A stretch of DNA of 64,000 nt from Aquilaria yunnanensis. Lineage: Eukaryota > Streptophyta > Magnoliopsida > Malvales > Thymelaeaceae. Below the pieces are notes generated by a model. That model had not been told where the DNA came from. It did no database searches and worked only from the letters and a program-made list of their open reading frames with translations. The DNA lies in contig CM077595.1 of the NCBI GenBank assembly GCA_039654915.1, forward strand, positions 45,849,501 to 45,913,500, in the 5' to 3' direction. The position numbers were made by a program, and so were the translations under genes. Below are positions 34,241-45,364 of this stretch, in pieces (within the stretch, counting starts at the first letter, position 1; every line of letters begins with the position of its first letter).

Positions 34241-37200
34241 GCCCCCAACCAGGTTCTTGCTAGTCCCTATCAATTACAACCTACAAAACTCAGAAAAAAT
34301 AAATAAAAAACATAATCTAGTAACTCATAGCACACCACGCTATAAAAATATAATATTTGTAAACTTGACTTAATAGTAGTTAATGAAAGGAGAAAAAGTT
34401 AAGTCCTTGTTACCAAAGGTAGATGATCACTCCCTAAGTGCTTGCACTCATTTTAAGGTGGGTTGTTATAATAACTTATTTTGTGTTTCTCAATCTAGAA
34501 CTAGCAAGGAGATCCAATCTTACCATATCTAGAACTTGCAAGAGGAACCAACCTCACCTTTACTCGATTTCTAAATAGGAATTGCACACAAATGTATGTC
34601 CAATGGTCTTTATATAAGATTGTAAAGGGGCTGAGTTTGGTGAAAGCAGGAATCGGATGGAGGCCATTTTAATGGTGGAGCTAAGAGAACTAGGTATGTA
34701 ATCAACAATAAATATGGGCACCTAAAACACTAAATAACCAAAGTCTTGCAAATCCACATCTTAAACAATCCCCAAGACACAATTCCACATAAACACGTGA
34801 GTTTAAAGAACAAATATGGTTGAATTTTGAACTCATTAAATGAAATCTAACATTTTTTTTTACCTTTTTTTTAACTTTATTTTGCAGGGGATGTTTCTTA
34901 TGGTCTTGCTTTTGCCTTTTTCTTCGAGAAACCAAAAATTAAAGCAGGTCCAAAACCCAACCATCCAATGATATGCAGCTGAATTTTATGATTCAAGCTC
35001 AACTTACCCCAAAACCTTCCATTATGATAATTTAAGCACAAGGTAACCCAACACATCCTAAAGTATAACCCCACACTTATTCTTCATTTTATAAAAAATA
35101 ACACATTCACTTAAATTCTTTAATGTCCAAAATCAGATAAACATCATTAGTTCCAAGGACAACAAAAGATCAAAATGAACTGGAAGTGATTAGACATGCA
35201 AGTTCAAGCAAAAAATTAGGCTATAAGGCTCAAGGGGGCCCACTAAGAGAAAATGTACAAGGTTAGTCATTTGGTAAGTGGTTAGCCCTAAAATGTCATT
35301 TTCATCCTAAAATTTACACACAAGGAATAGGGTTACATTATTGCTTAAGGCCACCCATCCAAGCAAGGTCTAGCTCAAAACACAAACTAAGCATTCTCAA
35401 TAAAGAAATTCTTACATCCTAATAAACACTAAAGGCTAAAAGTGCTCATTGGGTTATTTATTTTCCTTAGGTAACTAGTAACATACTTTAACTACTTTAA
35501 AAAATTAACAACCATTTCAAGTTTGGATGCAAACTTATGCAACTACTAAATTCATGCTAAATGTTCCAACCTGCAACTACTTATGCAAGTAAACATGATA
35601 AGTAAACAAAAACATGAATATGAACAAAATAAAGAGAAAGAAAAGGAAAATAAACAAGTAATATGACCACAAAAAAAAAATATTAGATTGAATAAAAATA
35701 AAACTAACAAAGCATACAAATGAACAACACTAAATACAAAGAAATTTCCAAACATAAAACTCAAAGCTAACCCAAAAAAAAAAAGGGGTTATGCCTAACA
35801 TACATAATAGCATACGTTTCAAGAGTAAAATTACTCTTTACTCAGCCATCCTAAACTACTGGCCCCGTCTAATGGCTTTAATATTATCATGAAAAAAACC
35901 AACTTAAAAAAATTCATATGTCAACTATCCTTCCTCCCAACCAAATTGAGACATTGTCCTCAATATCAAAATATAGATAGGTAGAGTGAAGAAGAAGTTA
36001 CCTAAAATGATAGTTATTGAAAATGAAAATCTTGAAATAACTTAAAACAAAACAATTGTAATAACAAGATATTACTGGTCATAAAATTAAAACATAAAGT
36101 GCTATAAATAGATCCATAGGTCTAGGATGTTATTTTTAATAGTGCTTCATCACTTATTATGATTGATGTCCTGTAAAGGAAATAACAAAAATAAAATGAC
36201 TAACAGGATGAAGGAAACTTATAGGGTGGAGCTTGTTGGGAAGGACTGTTGTACCTAGCTTATTTGAATTATTGCTTGTTCTGGATTAGAAGCAAAAGCT
36301 TGTATTTTATTGAGCAATTTTTTAGCTGTTGATGCAAATACTAGGATCCGTCTCACCGATTCTAAAAGAAATTTCTCCAATATAGCTTGATCTATGAAAT
36401 ATAATGAACTTGCAAAGAAATTGTTAATATTCAACAATCCAATGGGTTTCTAGTGCATATTAAGTTAGGCTAGCGAAGCAATTTGAAAAATTTCTACCAA
36501 TGTACCAAACCCTCCTATTAAGGCAATAAAGGCATTAGAATTATAAAACATTTTCAACAAGTGCTCTTGCATATTTGGAACTACTAACTTTTCCTCATTT
36601 ATGCAAAGGTGCAAGAATGATACCCAAAACTTGGCTACCCCTTACATATGTTGCTATTATACACCTCTCATCAACCCAACACTACCTCCATTGTATGCCA
36701 AATGTATTTTTTCCTTAGCTAGGACTCTACCAAGATGATTTGCTGCTTTTAGGAATTCCTCATCTTTTCTAGGGAAAGATCCACAAAATACACATATATT
36801 TTGGAATTTATGAGTTAAGGTTTCCTCTATTTCTATCCTTAACCCTGTGGAAAGTGAAAAGAAAAACTTGCATTTATAGAGATGAAAAGATAATACAATG
36901 ATAACACCTATATGTATAGGTAGATTATTGTCAGAAAAAATGAATTTTTTAAAAATAATGGCATGGATGCACAGTAGTTGTGATTGTGGGTCACATCTTT
37001 CTTTGGTTTTATGTCCAATAACTGCTTCATCGCCATCTATGAGTCAAGAATTGGCTTCTCATGTAATTTTGTTACAAACTAGCAAATAGGGTCTTTTAAA
37101 GTCAAATTCTTAAGAGGGTAATGCTCTCGTTCTTTATGAAAAATATTCCATAAACCAAGGAGTTCATGTTGCACTAATCCACATGAATGCATCTTAAGAG

Positions 37201-37770
37201 TCAACCAAATATTATCCAAAGATTCTCTACTTTGGCCATTCTTGATGAATTGTATTTTATATTCTCAATTAGTGGACACCATCCCTAAAGAATGACATCT
37301 AGTATTACGAGTCCAATGACCACATTTGTGACAAACTTGGAACTTTTTTGCTTTTTGCTTTTTGGCATAAGAACTTTTGCCTAAGCCAGGCATGTGGGAC
37401 ACAAATGCATTTGCGATTTCATGAGCTAAACGGACCTTAGTTTTAATTAACCAACATAAATCTTTGAGAATGCCTTTGTGCATCAAAACTCTTAATATTT
37501 CACATCTAGGTTGGTAAATCCTTTTACAAATGTTTAGAGGGAGAAAGGGAAGTATTTTCACAAAGCAGAGAGAATAAAATCCATTTTTAAAAGAAATTGA
37601 GAGGGGGAAAGCAAAATTAGTTATTATGGTAAGCTAAAATAACCAACTTGAAAGCCACAGAATACTGTATCTGCCACTTAAACAGGAAAAGAAGGAAAAA
37701 AAATAAGAAAGAAAATGAAAAGAAATGAAAAGATCTATCTAAAAAGTGAAAAAAATATTGATATTTACTT
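34241..37770 (-). other. Long 3' non-coding/env-position region of the Athila element
   Basis: 3.5 kb between integrase and the 3' LTR, the position of the env-like region in Athila elements. Near 35935-35975 the minus strand reads ATTGAGGACAATGTCTCAAT followed by a G-rich run, a signature of Athila-type elements (recalled). The minus-strand frame at 37265-37561 contains CHKCGHWTRNTRC, a Cys/His cluster of unknown relationship. No env-like protein can be supported. Confidence 0.6.
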
Positions 37771-37779
37771 AACATGATC

Positions 37780-39010
37780 ATTTTGAGGATCACTAAGATG
37801 AACAAATTCTTCTTGAAAATCATGATTCTCCAAAAATGGTTTAACTCTTTATCCATTTACTTTAAACACATTACCATTTTTTGGATTTTTAATGTCAATG
37901 GCCCCCATAAGGATAGACGTGTTTTACAATAAAATGGACCACTCTAGTTAGATCTCAATTTGTCAGGAAATATGTGAAGTCAAGAATTATATAGCAAAAC
38001 ATTTTGACCAACCTCAATTGTTTTTTTTAAGATTGTTTTGTCATGAAAAGCTTTGGTTCTAGCTTTATATATTTTTGGGTTCTCATATGCATAATTTTTC
38101 AACTCCTCAAGCATATTTAGTTATAGCCTGCACAATACATCAGCATCTTCAAAATTTGAATTGAAAACTTTTATAGCCCAATAAGCTTTATGTTCAAGTT
38201 CCATAGGCAAAAGATAAGGTTTTCCATAGACTAAACTATAAGAGGACATATCCAGTGATGTTTTAAAAGTAATGAAGTAAGCCTAAAGTGCATCAGTTAG
38301 TTTCAATGACAAATTTTTTTCATTTAGGTTAGCAAATTTTTCAAGGATTTGTTTTATCTCTATATTTTCCAATTCTACTTGTCCACTTGTTTGTGGGTGA
38401 TAAGGGTGGCAACCTTATGTGTGATAACATATTTCTTCAAAAAATATTTAAATGGTCTATTACAAAAATGTGTTGCCCCATCACTTATTATGGCTCAAGG
38501 AAGTCCAAATCATCTCAAAATATTTTCCTTAAAAAATTTGAGCACAATTTTATGATTATTATTTTGACATGGAACTGCCTCTACCCATTTTGACGCATAA
38601 TCTACTACAGCTAGAATGTACAGAAATCCAAATGGTGGTGGACATGGTCTTATGAAATCTATCTGCTAACAATAAGAAATCTCAATCACAAGGATAAGAG
38701 TTAAAGGCATCATGTGTCGTTTGGAAATGGATCTTAATTTCTAACAATTTTCGTAGGTTTTGCAGAATTCAAACGTGTCTTTGAATAAGGGGGGCCAGTA
38801 AAATCCAGATTATAAAATCTTTGCAGCTATTTTTTTTGACAAAAAATGGCCCTTACATGCTTCTGAATGAAAAAATTCAATGACACTTTTCGCCTCATTC
38901 TTGGGTATGCATCTCTAGAATATTTGATCAGGGTTGTATTTGAAAAGATAAGGGTCATCCTAGTAAAAGTTTTGCACCTCATGTAGGAACTTCTTCTTAT
39001 CTTGGGCACT
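37780..39010 (-). pseudogene. Athila integrase, broken
   Basis: Pieces in order: a zinc-binding remnant (FIQKHVRAIFCQKK); the core with FGFLYILAVVDYASKWVEAV and ISDGATHFCNRPF (catalytic Asp contexts); then, in shifted frames, the C-terminal part with VYPYGAIDIKNP-like and VNG..VKPFLENHDFQEEF-like words. The family inserts reverse-transcribed DNA into the chromosome. Several frameshifts and stops break it; part of the core is readable only by changing frame. Confidence 0.8.
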
Positions 39011-39179
39011 TCATTGAGTTAGCATCTGTCCAATCACTAGAAATTTGATAATGTTGGCAAATCAATGTAATGTAGTGACAGAGAATAAAAATTCATCAGG
39101 AAATTAGTCATTTATGGATATGGCCTCAATTGATGAATCCATTGTCAGTTTTGACAAATGATCAATAATAATATTTTCA

Positions 39180-39560
39180 GTGCCTTTCTTATTTTATTCA
39201 CAATGTTGAATTCTTGAAGTAATAGAATTCAGCATATCAGCCTTGGTTTAGCATCTTGCTTTGACATGAGGTACTTGACAGCAAAATGGTTAGTGTGAAC
39301 AATAGTTTTTGAACCAATTAGACGAGAGCAAAATTTATCCAATACAAATATTACTACAAGTAGGTCTTACTCAATCGTAATGTAGTTCATTTGTGCACTG
39401 TTTAAAGTTCTACTTGCATAATAAATTATATATGATTTACCTTCCTTATTTTGCCTTAGAATAGCACCAATTTCATAATCACTAGCATCACACATTATCT
39501 CAAGATGCGAGGACCAGTCAGGATGCTATATGATCGGATAGGATTTTAGAAAGCCAATTA
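39180..39560 (-). pseudogene. Athila RNase H domain, broken
   Basis: A minus-strand frame gives LEIMCDASDYEIGAILRQNK, YYASRTLNSAQMNYITIE, a stop, then LLVVIFVLDKFCSRLIGSK, IVHTNHFAVKYLMSKQDAK and PRL. The CDASD motif holds the first catalytic Asp; the E of TIE is at the usual second position. It follows RT directly, as in Ty3/gypsy pol. Confidence 0.82.
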
Positions 39561-39749
39561 ACATATCAAAAGAATTTTGGCATTCTTGAGTCAATTCAAA
39601 TGAAGCATCTTTTACAAGGAGGTTGCAAAGTGGTCTTGATATTACACTAAACCCTTTAATGAATCCTCTTTCAAATTGTTCATGTCCCAAAAAGGAGCAA
39701 AATTCCCTAACTATTGTTTGTGGAGGTAACTGAGCAATGAGCTCCATCT

Positions 39750-40771
39750 TTACTTTATCAATTTCAATTCTTTTATAAGATACAACATAACCCAAAACAA
39801 TCCCAAAAGTGACCATATAATGACATTTTTTCCCCAACTTAGTACCAAGTTTTTTTCTTCACATCTTTGTAGAACCTTTTCCAAGTTTTCAAGACAATTA
39901 TCAAAGGAATTTTTATATACAGTTAAATCATCCATGAAAATTTTAACATATTTTTTAACCATATCACTAAAAATACTCAGCATACATCTTTAAAATGTTG
40001 TTAGGGCATTACATAGTCCAAAATACATACGTCTAAATGCAAATTTCGGGAAAGGACAATGAATGTGGTCATTTCTTAGTCCTCAAGAGTTACTAGAATT
40101 TGACAATAATCTGAGCAATCATCAAGAAAGCAATAAAAAGGATGTGTAGCTACTTTTTCTAAATTTTGATCCAGGAAAGGTAAGGGGAAATGATCTTTTC
40201 TGGTGGTAAGATTTAGTTTCCTATAGTCAATCCACATCTTTTACCGAGATAGAATTTAAGTTGGAAGAGACGCACCTTTCTCATTTATTACCACTACGAT
40301 GCTAGAATTTTTTTACATTACTTAGGTCGGACTAACCCATTTGCTATTAGAATTAGGATAGATAATTTCAACATCAAGTAATTTAAGAACTTCAGATCTT
40401 ACTACTTCTTTCATGTATGGATTAAGTATTCTTTGAGGTTGTTGATATGATTTAGCATTATCTTTCAAGCTTATTCTATGTGTACAAATTAAACGATTGA
40501 CACCTTTTAAGTCCCTTAGTGACCTTCCAATTGCACTTTTATGGCTTTTAAGTAACTCAATTAACTTACCTTCTTGCTCGAATGTAAAAGTAAACAAAAT
40601 TATAACCGGATAAGAAGAATTTTCTCCAAGGAATGCATACATAAATTCATTAGGCAAGGGATTCAATTCTTGAGTAGGTATTTTATTTTTCTCTTCATCT
40701 TTGATTTGTCCCAACTCTTCAACTTTTGGTTTCCAACATGTGTTTCCTCCTACCTGTGACAAATCAACCAA
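39750..40771 (-). pseudogene. Athila reverse transcriptase, broken
   Basis: The N-terminal frame (40322-40771) includes LKSHKSAIGRSLRDLKGVN, HRISL, RILNPYMKEVVRSEVLKL and SKWVSPT. The middle shows WIDYRKLNL-type and KDHFPLPFLDQ-type words across frames. The C-terminal frame has VKIFMDDLTVY (the F.DD catalytic motif), NLEKVLQRCEEKNLVLSW and, overlapping in another frame, FCSFLGHEQFERGFIKGFS. It copies RNA to DNA in intact relatives. There are at least three frame changes. Confidence 0.88.
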
Positions 40772-41023
40772 TGCACATATGTTAGAGATATCCTAATCCA
40801 TTTGCATACTAGTTTCAAATGAATTAACTAAAATTTTTTTCCAAAGGATTAGAGATACTCCATTTTCGAATATAGTTTTCCACAATAGTGTCGATGATGT
40901 AGACTTCCTCACTTTCATCCTCCTTTTTAATGTAGTTACTTATGTAAGTTGAAAACATTTACCTCTAATGTCATATTCCCAAAAAACAGTTTCATCGGTC
41001 CATTCCTGCAATTAATCAAAGAA

Positions 41024-41400
41024 TTAGAGGTTGCTAAAAATGGACATCCTAGAATAATAGGTATTGAATTTTTTTACTTCTAGTGGTGGTGCGTCCAAAT
41101 CGATAAAATCCATCGGATATATGAATTTATCAACTTGGACTAACACAACTTCAACAACTTTTCTGGGCACCTTTACTGATCTGTCAGCAAGTAAAAGAGT
41201 TACCTCAGTTGATTTTAACACACCCAAATTTAGCTTTTGGTACACTGAATATGAAAGTAAGTTTACATTAGCCCTAAGATCAAGTAATGCTTGCTCAATT
41301 TTATGTTGTCCAATAAAACATGAAATTGTAGGAAAACTAGGATCCTTGTATTTCAAAGTAGTATTTTTTTTAATATTAGAACTTACTTACTTAGTCAAGA
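41024..41400 (-). pseudogene. Athila aspartic protease, broken
   Basis: The frame reads KYKDPSFPTISCFIGQHKIE, LLDLRANVNLLSYSVYQKL, VTLLLADRSVKVPRKVVEV and VLVQVDKFIYPMDFI. Athila proteases have DLGA or DSGA at the active site; here it is DLRA, so the catalytic glycine is lost. It sits between gag and RT as expected. Confidence 0.85.
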
Positions 41401-41949
41401 AGGTTTTTTTTTTTTTACATTCAATTTTCTTTTAACAGTTCACAAATCCTTCAAAAATTTGGCATATGTAGGTACCTATTTAATCTCATCCAACAAGGGG
41501 ATATTGATCTTTACCTATTTGAAAACATCAAGAATTTTGAGATTGTGATTCACCTTCTTAGGGATAGTTAGTGCCTGAGGAAATGGAGGTGCAGGTGGAG
41601 ATTCAATTTGTTCTTCACTTGGTATAGTTTCAACCAATTTTTTACTCTTGATTCATCATCATTTTCATACAGATCAAGAATAGATTTTTTAGTAACTTTA
41701 CCACACTAGTATGTAATAATTGATTTCACCTTTTTTACGTTTGAAAACATCAAGAATTTTGAGATAGTGATTCACCTTCTTAGGGATAGTTAGTGCTTGA
41801 GGAAATGGAGGTACAGGTGGAGATTCAATCTATTCTTCACTTGGTATAGTTTTAGCCCCTTTTTTACTCTTAGAAGTTGATTCATCGTCTTTTTCATATG
41901 GATCAAGAATGAATTTTTCAATAACCTTACCACTGTAGTGTGTAATGAG

Positions 41950-43340
41950 TGATTTCACTTGACCCATTGATTAACCTTTGGGATTCGGTTGTGGGTGAGA
42001 AAGAAATTGCCCTTTTTCTTGAATGTTGTGTGTAGATGCAAATTTTGCAAAAATATTTTTCAGCCATGGTTTGACTTGTTTGAGTATTGATGGACTGTTG
42101 CTTTTCAATGAATGAATGTAATGTATCTTCAAGGCTTTTCTTAAAAGGAGAAACATAAGGTGCATACCCTTTAGGTTGTCAAAAATTTTCATAGGTGTGA
42201 AAAGATGGTTGTGATAGTTGTGCATGATTGTCATTTTTCGAACTGAAGTTTAGATGATTCCTCTAACCTGGATTGTAAGTTTGTGAGTACGGATTTTGGG
42301 TAGGCATCTTGAAGTTGTTCAAAACATTTACTTGTTCATGGAGACATTCTTTGAAAGAAGCCAAGGTTGGACAATTGCTAGTGGTATGGTCATTAGTCTC
42401 ACAAACGTGACAAAAAACTTCTTCAATGAATTTCAAGTGACCAGTTTTCTTCATTTCTAATGCCTCAACCTTTTTAATTAAAGATACAAATTTTACTTGA
42501 AGATCATTATCTTCTTTAAGAAGGTAGATGCCCCCATCAGATATAAGGGATTGAGTCTTACCTGCCGCTTTAGTGGTGTCCTAATTCTATGCTTGCTCTA
42601 CTAGTAAGTCTAGCTAATTTAGGCCTCGTTAAGATCTTTATCCTCAAATGTTTTATTACAAATAAATTCTACCATTTACTTTCCCCTAGGTGGTAGCCGT
42701 TTATAAAAATATGAGACTATTCTCCATGTCTCAAAACCATGGTGTGGGTATGTGTTAAGTAAATCTCTATCTTAACACTGATAAAAAGTTTCTCTTGGTT
42801 TTTGTATGAAAGTGGTGATTTGACTTTTGAAAGAATTTGTTTTGTGGGTAGGAAAAAAAACTTTTTCCAAAATTATTGTTGCAATTCATTCCGTGAATTA
42901 ATTGAGTTTGACCTAAGATTTTGTTGCCACATTTTAGCATTATCTTTTAAAGAAAACAGAAAAAAATTAAGTCTAATAGTGTTCATGCTACAGTTTAGGT
43001 TATTATATGTGTAACAAACTTCCTCAAATTCTCTCAAATGCAAATATGGATTTCCAGAATCAAAGCAATCAAAAGTTGGTAAAAGTTGAATGATATCTAG
43101 CTTGAAGTGGACGTGAGATGCATCAAGAGGAAAGATTAGACATTATGGTGCACAATTTCTTATGGGGCTCATGTGCCTTCTACGGGTCTTAGGTTGGTCT
43201 TGGTCATTATGTAGAGAATGGTTATCCTCTTGGTCATTAATACATTTAGCCATGTTTAAAGAAGATGAAGATTCTCTTAATAGTTTATTACTTGATGTAT
43301 GTGACCAAGCTCTCATGCATATCCAAAACAATAAAAAGAA
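41950..43340 (-). pseudogene. Athila gag, broken
   Basis: The capsid part (about 42700-43130) reads LLPTFDCFDSGNPYLHLREF, EEVCYTYNNLN, LKDNAKMWQQNL and, further on, a PHHG-equivalent HTMVLRHGE. The nucleocapsid part (42263-42454) has FCHVCETNDHTTSNCP (a CCHC zinc knuckle), VNVLNNFKMPTQNPYSQ and TYNPG. Together they match Athila gag (Retrotrans_gag family plus zinc knuckle). Frameshifts separate the parts. At 41500-41960 a ~250-bp segment encoding the linker is tandemly duplicated (compare 41521-41690 with 41745-41915). Confidence 0.85.
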
Positions 43341-43483
43341 AAATCAATCTGATTAACAAGAAGGGCAGGAGGTTTAACCTTCAATTTAACAATAATAAAA
43401 ACAAAGAAAAATAAAGAGAAACAAATTGAAAAATAATGAACTTGTACTATAATTTTACTTCCTCGACTATGATGTTAAAAACT

Positions 43484-45211
43484 TGTTGCACTTCAATAGT
43501 TGTAGCCCAAGTATAGGCTGTCACAATTACTAAAATCTCACGAGTTAGAGTGTCGAACCACAGGGAAGTGAATTGAGAAATAAAAAATACAAAAGTAAAA
43601 AAAGAGTTGACAAAAGGTGTGAATAAGTTTTGGTTAAAACTCAATTTTAGGGAAATAGCTAAGGTTAAGGATTCCACTTTTGATATATCAATTGTAGTTA
43701 ATATTAGCCAGTTTTGCCACTTGATTGGGATTCACACATGAAAGAGGTCATAATCGGGGAAGTTAGAAATTAAATTTCAGAAATATTAGGCACAAGTTAG
43801 TATTGTTTTTCATTAATCTTATAACGTCAACACTTGTCAATGGGTTCAAGTATCCATCATGCAAACTTTTGTCCATAACAACTTAAGATTCCAACATATC
43901 ACAGTCGGCAAAGCCATGCTCTATAAAAGAAACCAAGTAGCCTTTATGCCAAAGATCAACTATGATGAATGAAAACTCCCGCTTAACAAGAAGGGTAGCT
44001 AAATTGAGTAAGAAAGTAAATACCAATAACATTAGGATTCAATTAGGTTATCCATAACCATTATATCAAAAGTTTCACGCTTTCACCTTTACATAAGAAA
44101 ATTAGTTAGTCATAATAAAAGTAAACAATATGTATAAAAATGAAATAAACATGGATTGAAAGATCATAGGACAAACAAGACGAAAGCACCTTCAACAAGG
44201 CTTCAAAATTGAAAGCTAAGAAAGAAGAAAGGCTAGCTTAGATACAAGAACTCTAACTTTTGCCTAAAATCTGCTTAATTTCATCCTCCCCCCCAACTGC
44301 CTATTTATAGAGCCTTAAGGAATGGGTAGGTTAAATAGTAAGGTAGGTGAAATACAAATCAACAAAGGTGACTTAAAATTCTTCTATTTTTTCGACCACT
44401 GTACACATTAATTTAGCTCTTCCTCAAGGAATGAGATTTGTAGATCTATACATTAACTTTGAAATGATAGCTTGATCATTCAAAACTATTATTTGTAGCT
44501 TAAGTTATGATTTTTCTACCAATAGCTTGATCATTAAAAAACTATTATCTGTAGCTTAAGTTATTATTTTTCTACCAAAACTGATCTTCAGTGCACAAGA
44601 GAACAAATGGTCTCACTTATAACTAGATTTCAGCAAAGAAAATGATCAAATTGGTTCTCGACATATGTAGTAGAGTTGAAGATCTATGTGTTGGATTTCA
44701 TATGGCTCTAGAATCACTCAATTCTGACATCCATAGCTCCATATATTTTTTCTCTTGTGAAAGGTCACTAGACACGTGAATGCAGGAACGAATTCTGTTT
44801 GTGATTCAAATTTGGCCCCCTTTATCTCTCAATTGGGTTGGACCAGGAACTAAAGATTGTACACGATTAAGGACCAGATCATCGATCCAATAATGCCTTG
44901 ATTTGGCCTTCTAGTTTAGAGATATCGTGATTTTATCCACCTACATAAAAGTAGTTATTTAGCACATTTTTTAAATGAATACTCTACAATTTTATACAGA
45001 TGAGCAGTAAAATTGTGTATGAATAGTGAAATGCAGTGAACTGTAACCTAGCATTTGAATAGTAAATATGCATGTAAATAGAAAGTACACTTGAATAGTA
45101 ACCTGATGGAACTTCTATAAATAATTGCTCATATAATAAAAATTAATCATATTCAAAGTGTATAGTGATGATTTAAACCCTTAATAGCTATACATTTATA
45201 AGTATTCATCA
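43484..45211 (-). repeat. Athila 5' LTR
   Basis: About 1.73 kb, partner of 32590-34240. It differs by many substitutions and small indels, including a local duplication of 'TAGCTTGATCATT' near 44470-44540. Confidence 0.87.
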
Positions 45212-45229
45212 TCACACTCTTTATATATG

Positions 45230-45364
45230 AATGATAAATCAAGACATGTAGTTTCTAAATATATATATTTTTATTTTTTTTCAAACAAACAATAATATGA
45301 ATAAATTCAAGTCAAAATACAAAAAAAAAAGTCAAATGGAGCAAAAATTTTGGGACAGAGGGAG
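45230..45364 (-). mobile_element. Truncated Stowaway-like MITE end
   Basis: AAATTTTGGGACAGAGGGAG followed by TA (45365-45366) is a textbook Stowaway terminus. The other terminus is missing. It sits exactly where the inverted LTR piece begins. Confidence 0.7.

Larger units (their letters stand above)
32590..45211 (-). mobile_element. Athila-clade Ty3/gypsy retrotransposon, nearly full length, decayed
   Basis: 12.6 kb on the minus strand: 5' LTR (43484-45211), gag (41950-43340), protease (about 41030-41400), RT (39750-40771), RNase H (39180-39560), integrase (37780-39010), long 3' region, polypurine tract, 3' LTR (32590-34240). Domain order and wording are those of Athila elements. Every domain has stops or frameshifts, so it cannot be autonomous. 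The ends lack a clean target duplication; TCACA occurs at 45212-45216 and at 32545-32549, which may mean the left end lies slightly further left. Confidence 0.92.

Noticed and set aside
37265..37561. Cys/His cluster (CHKCGHWTRNTRC) as a gag zinc knuckle
   Set aside because: Wrong position (after integrase) and the spacing does not fit CCHC; kept only as a note in the 3' region.
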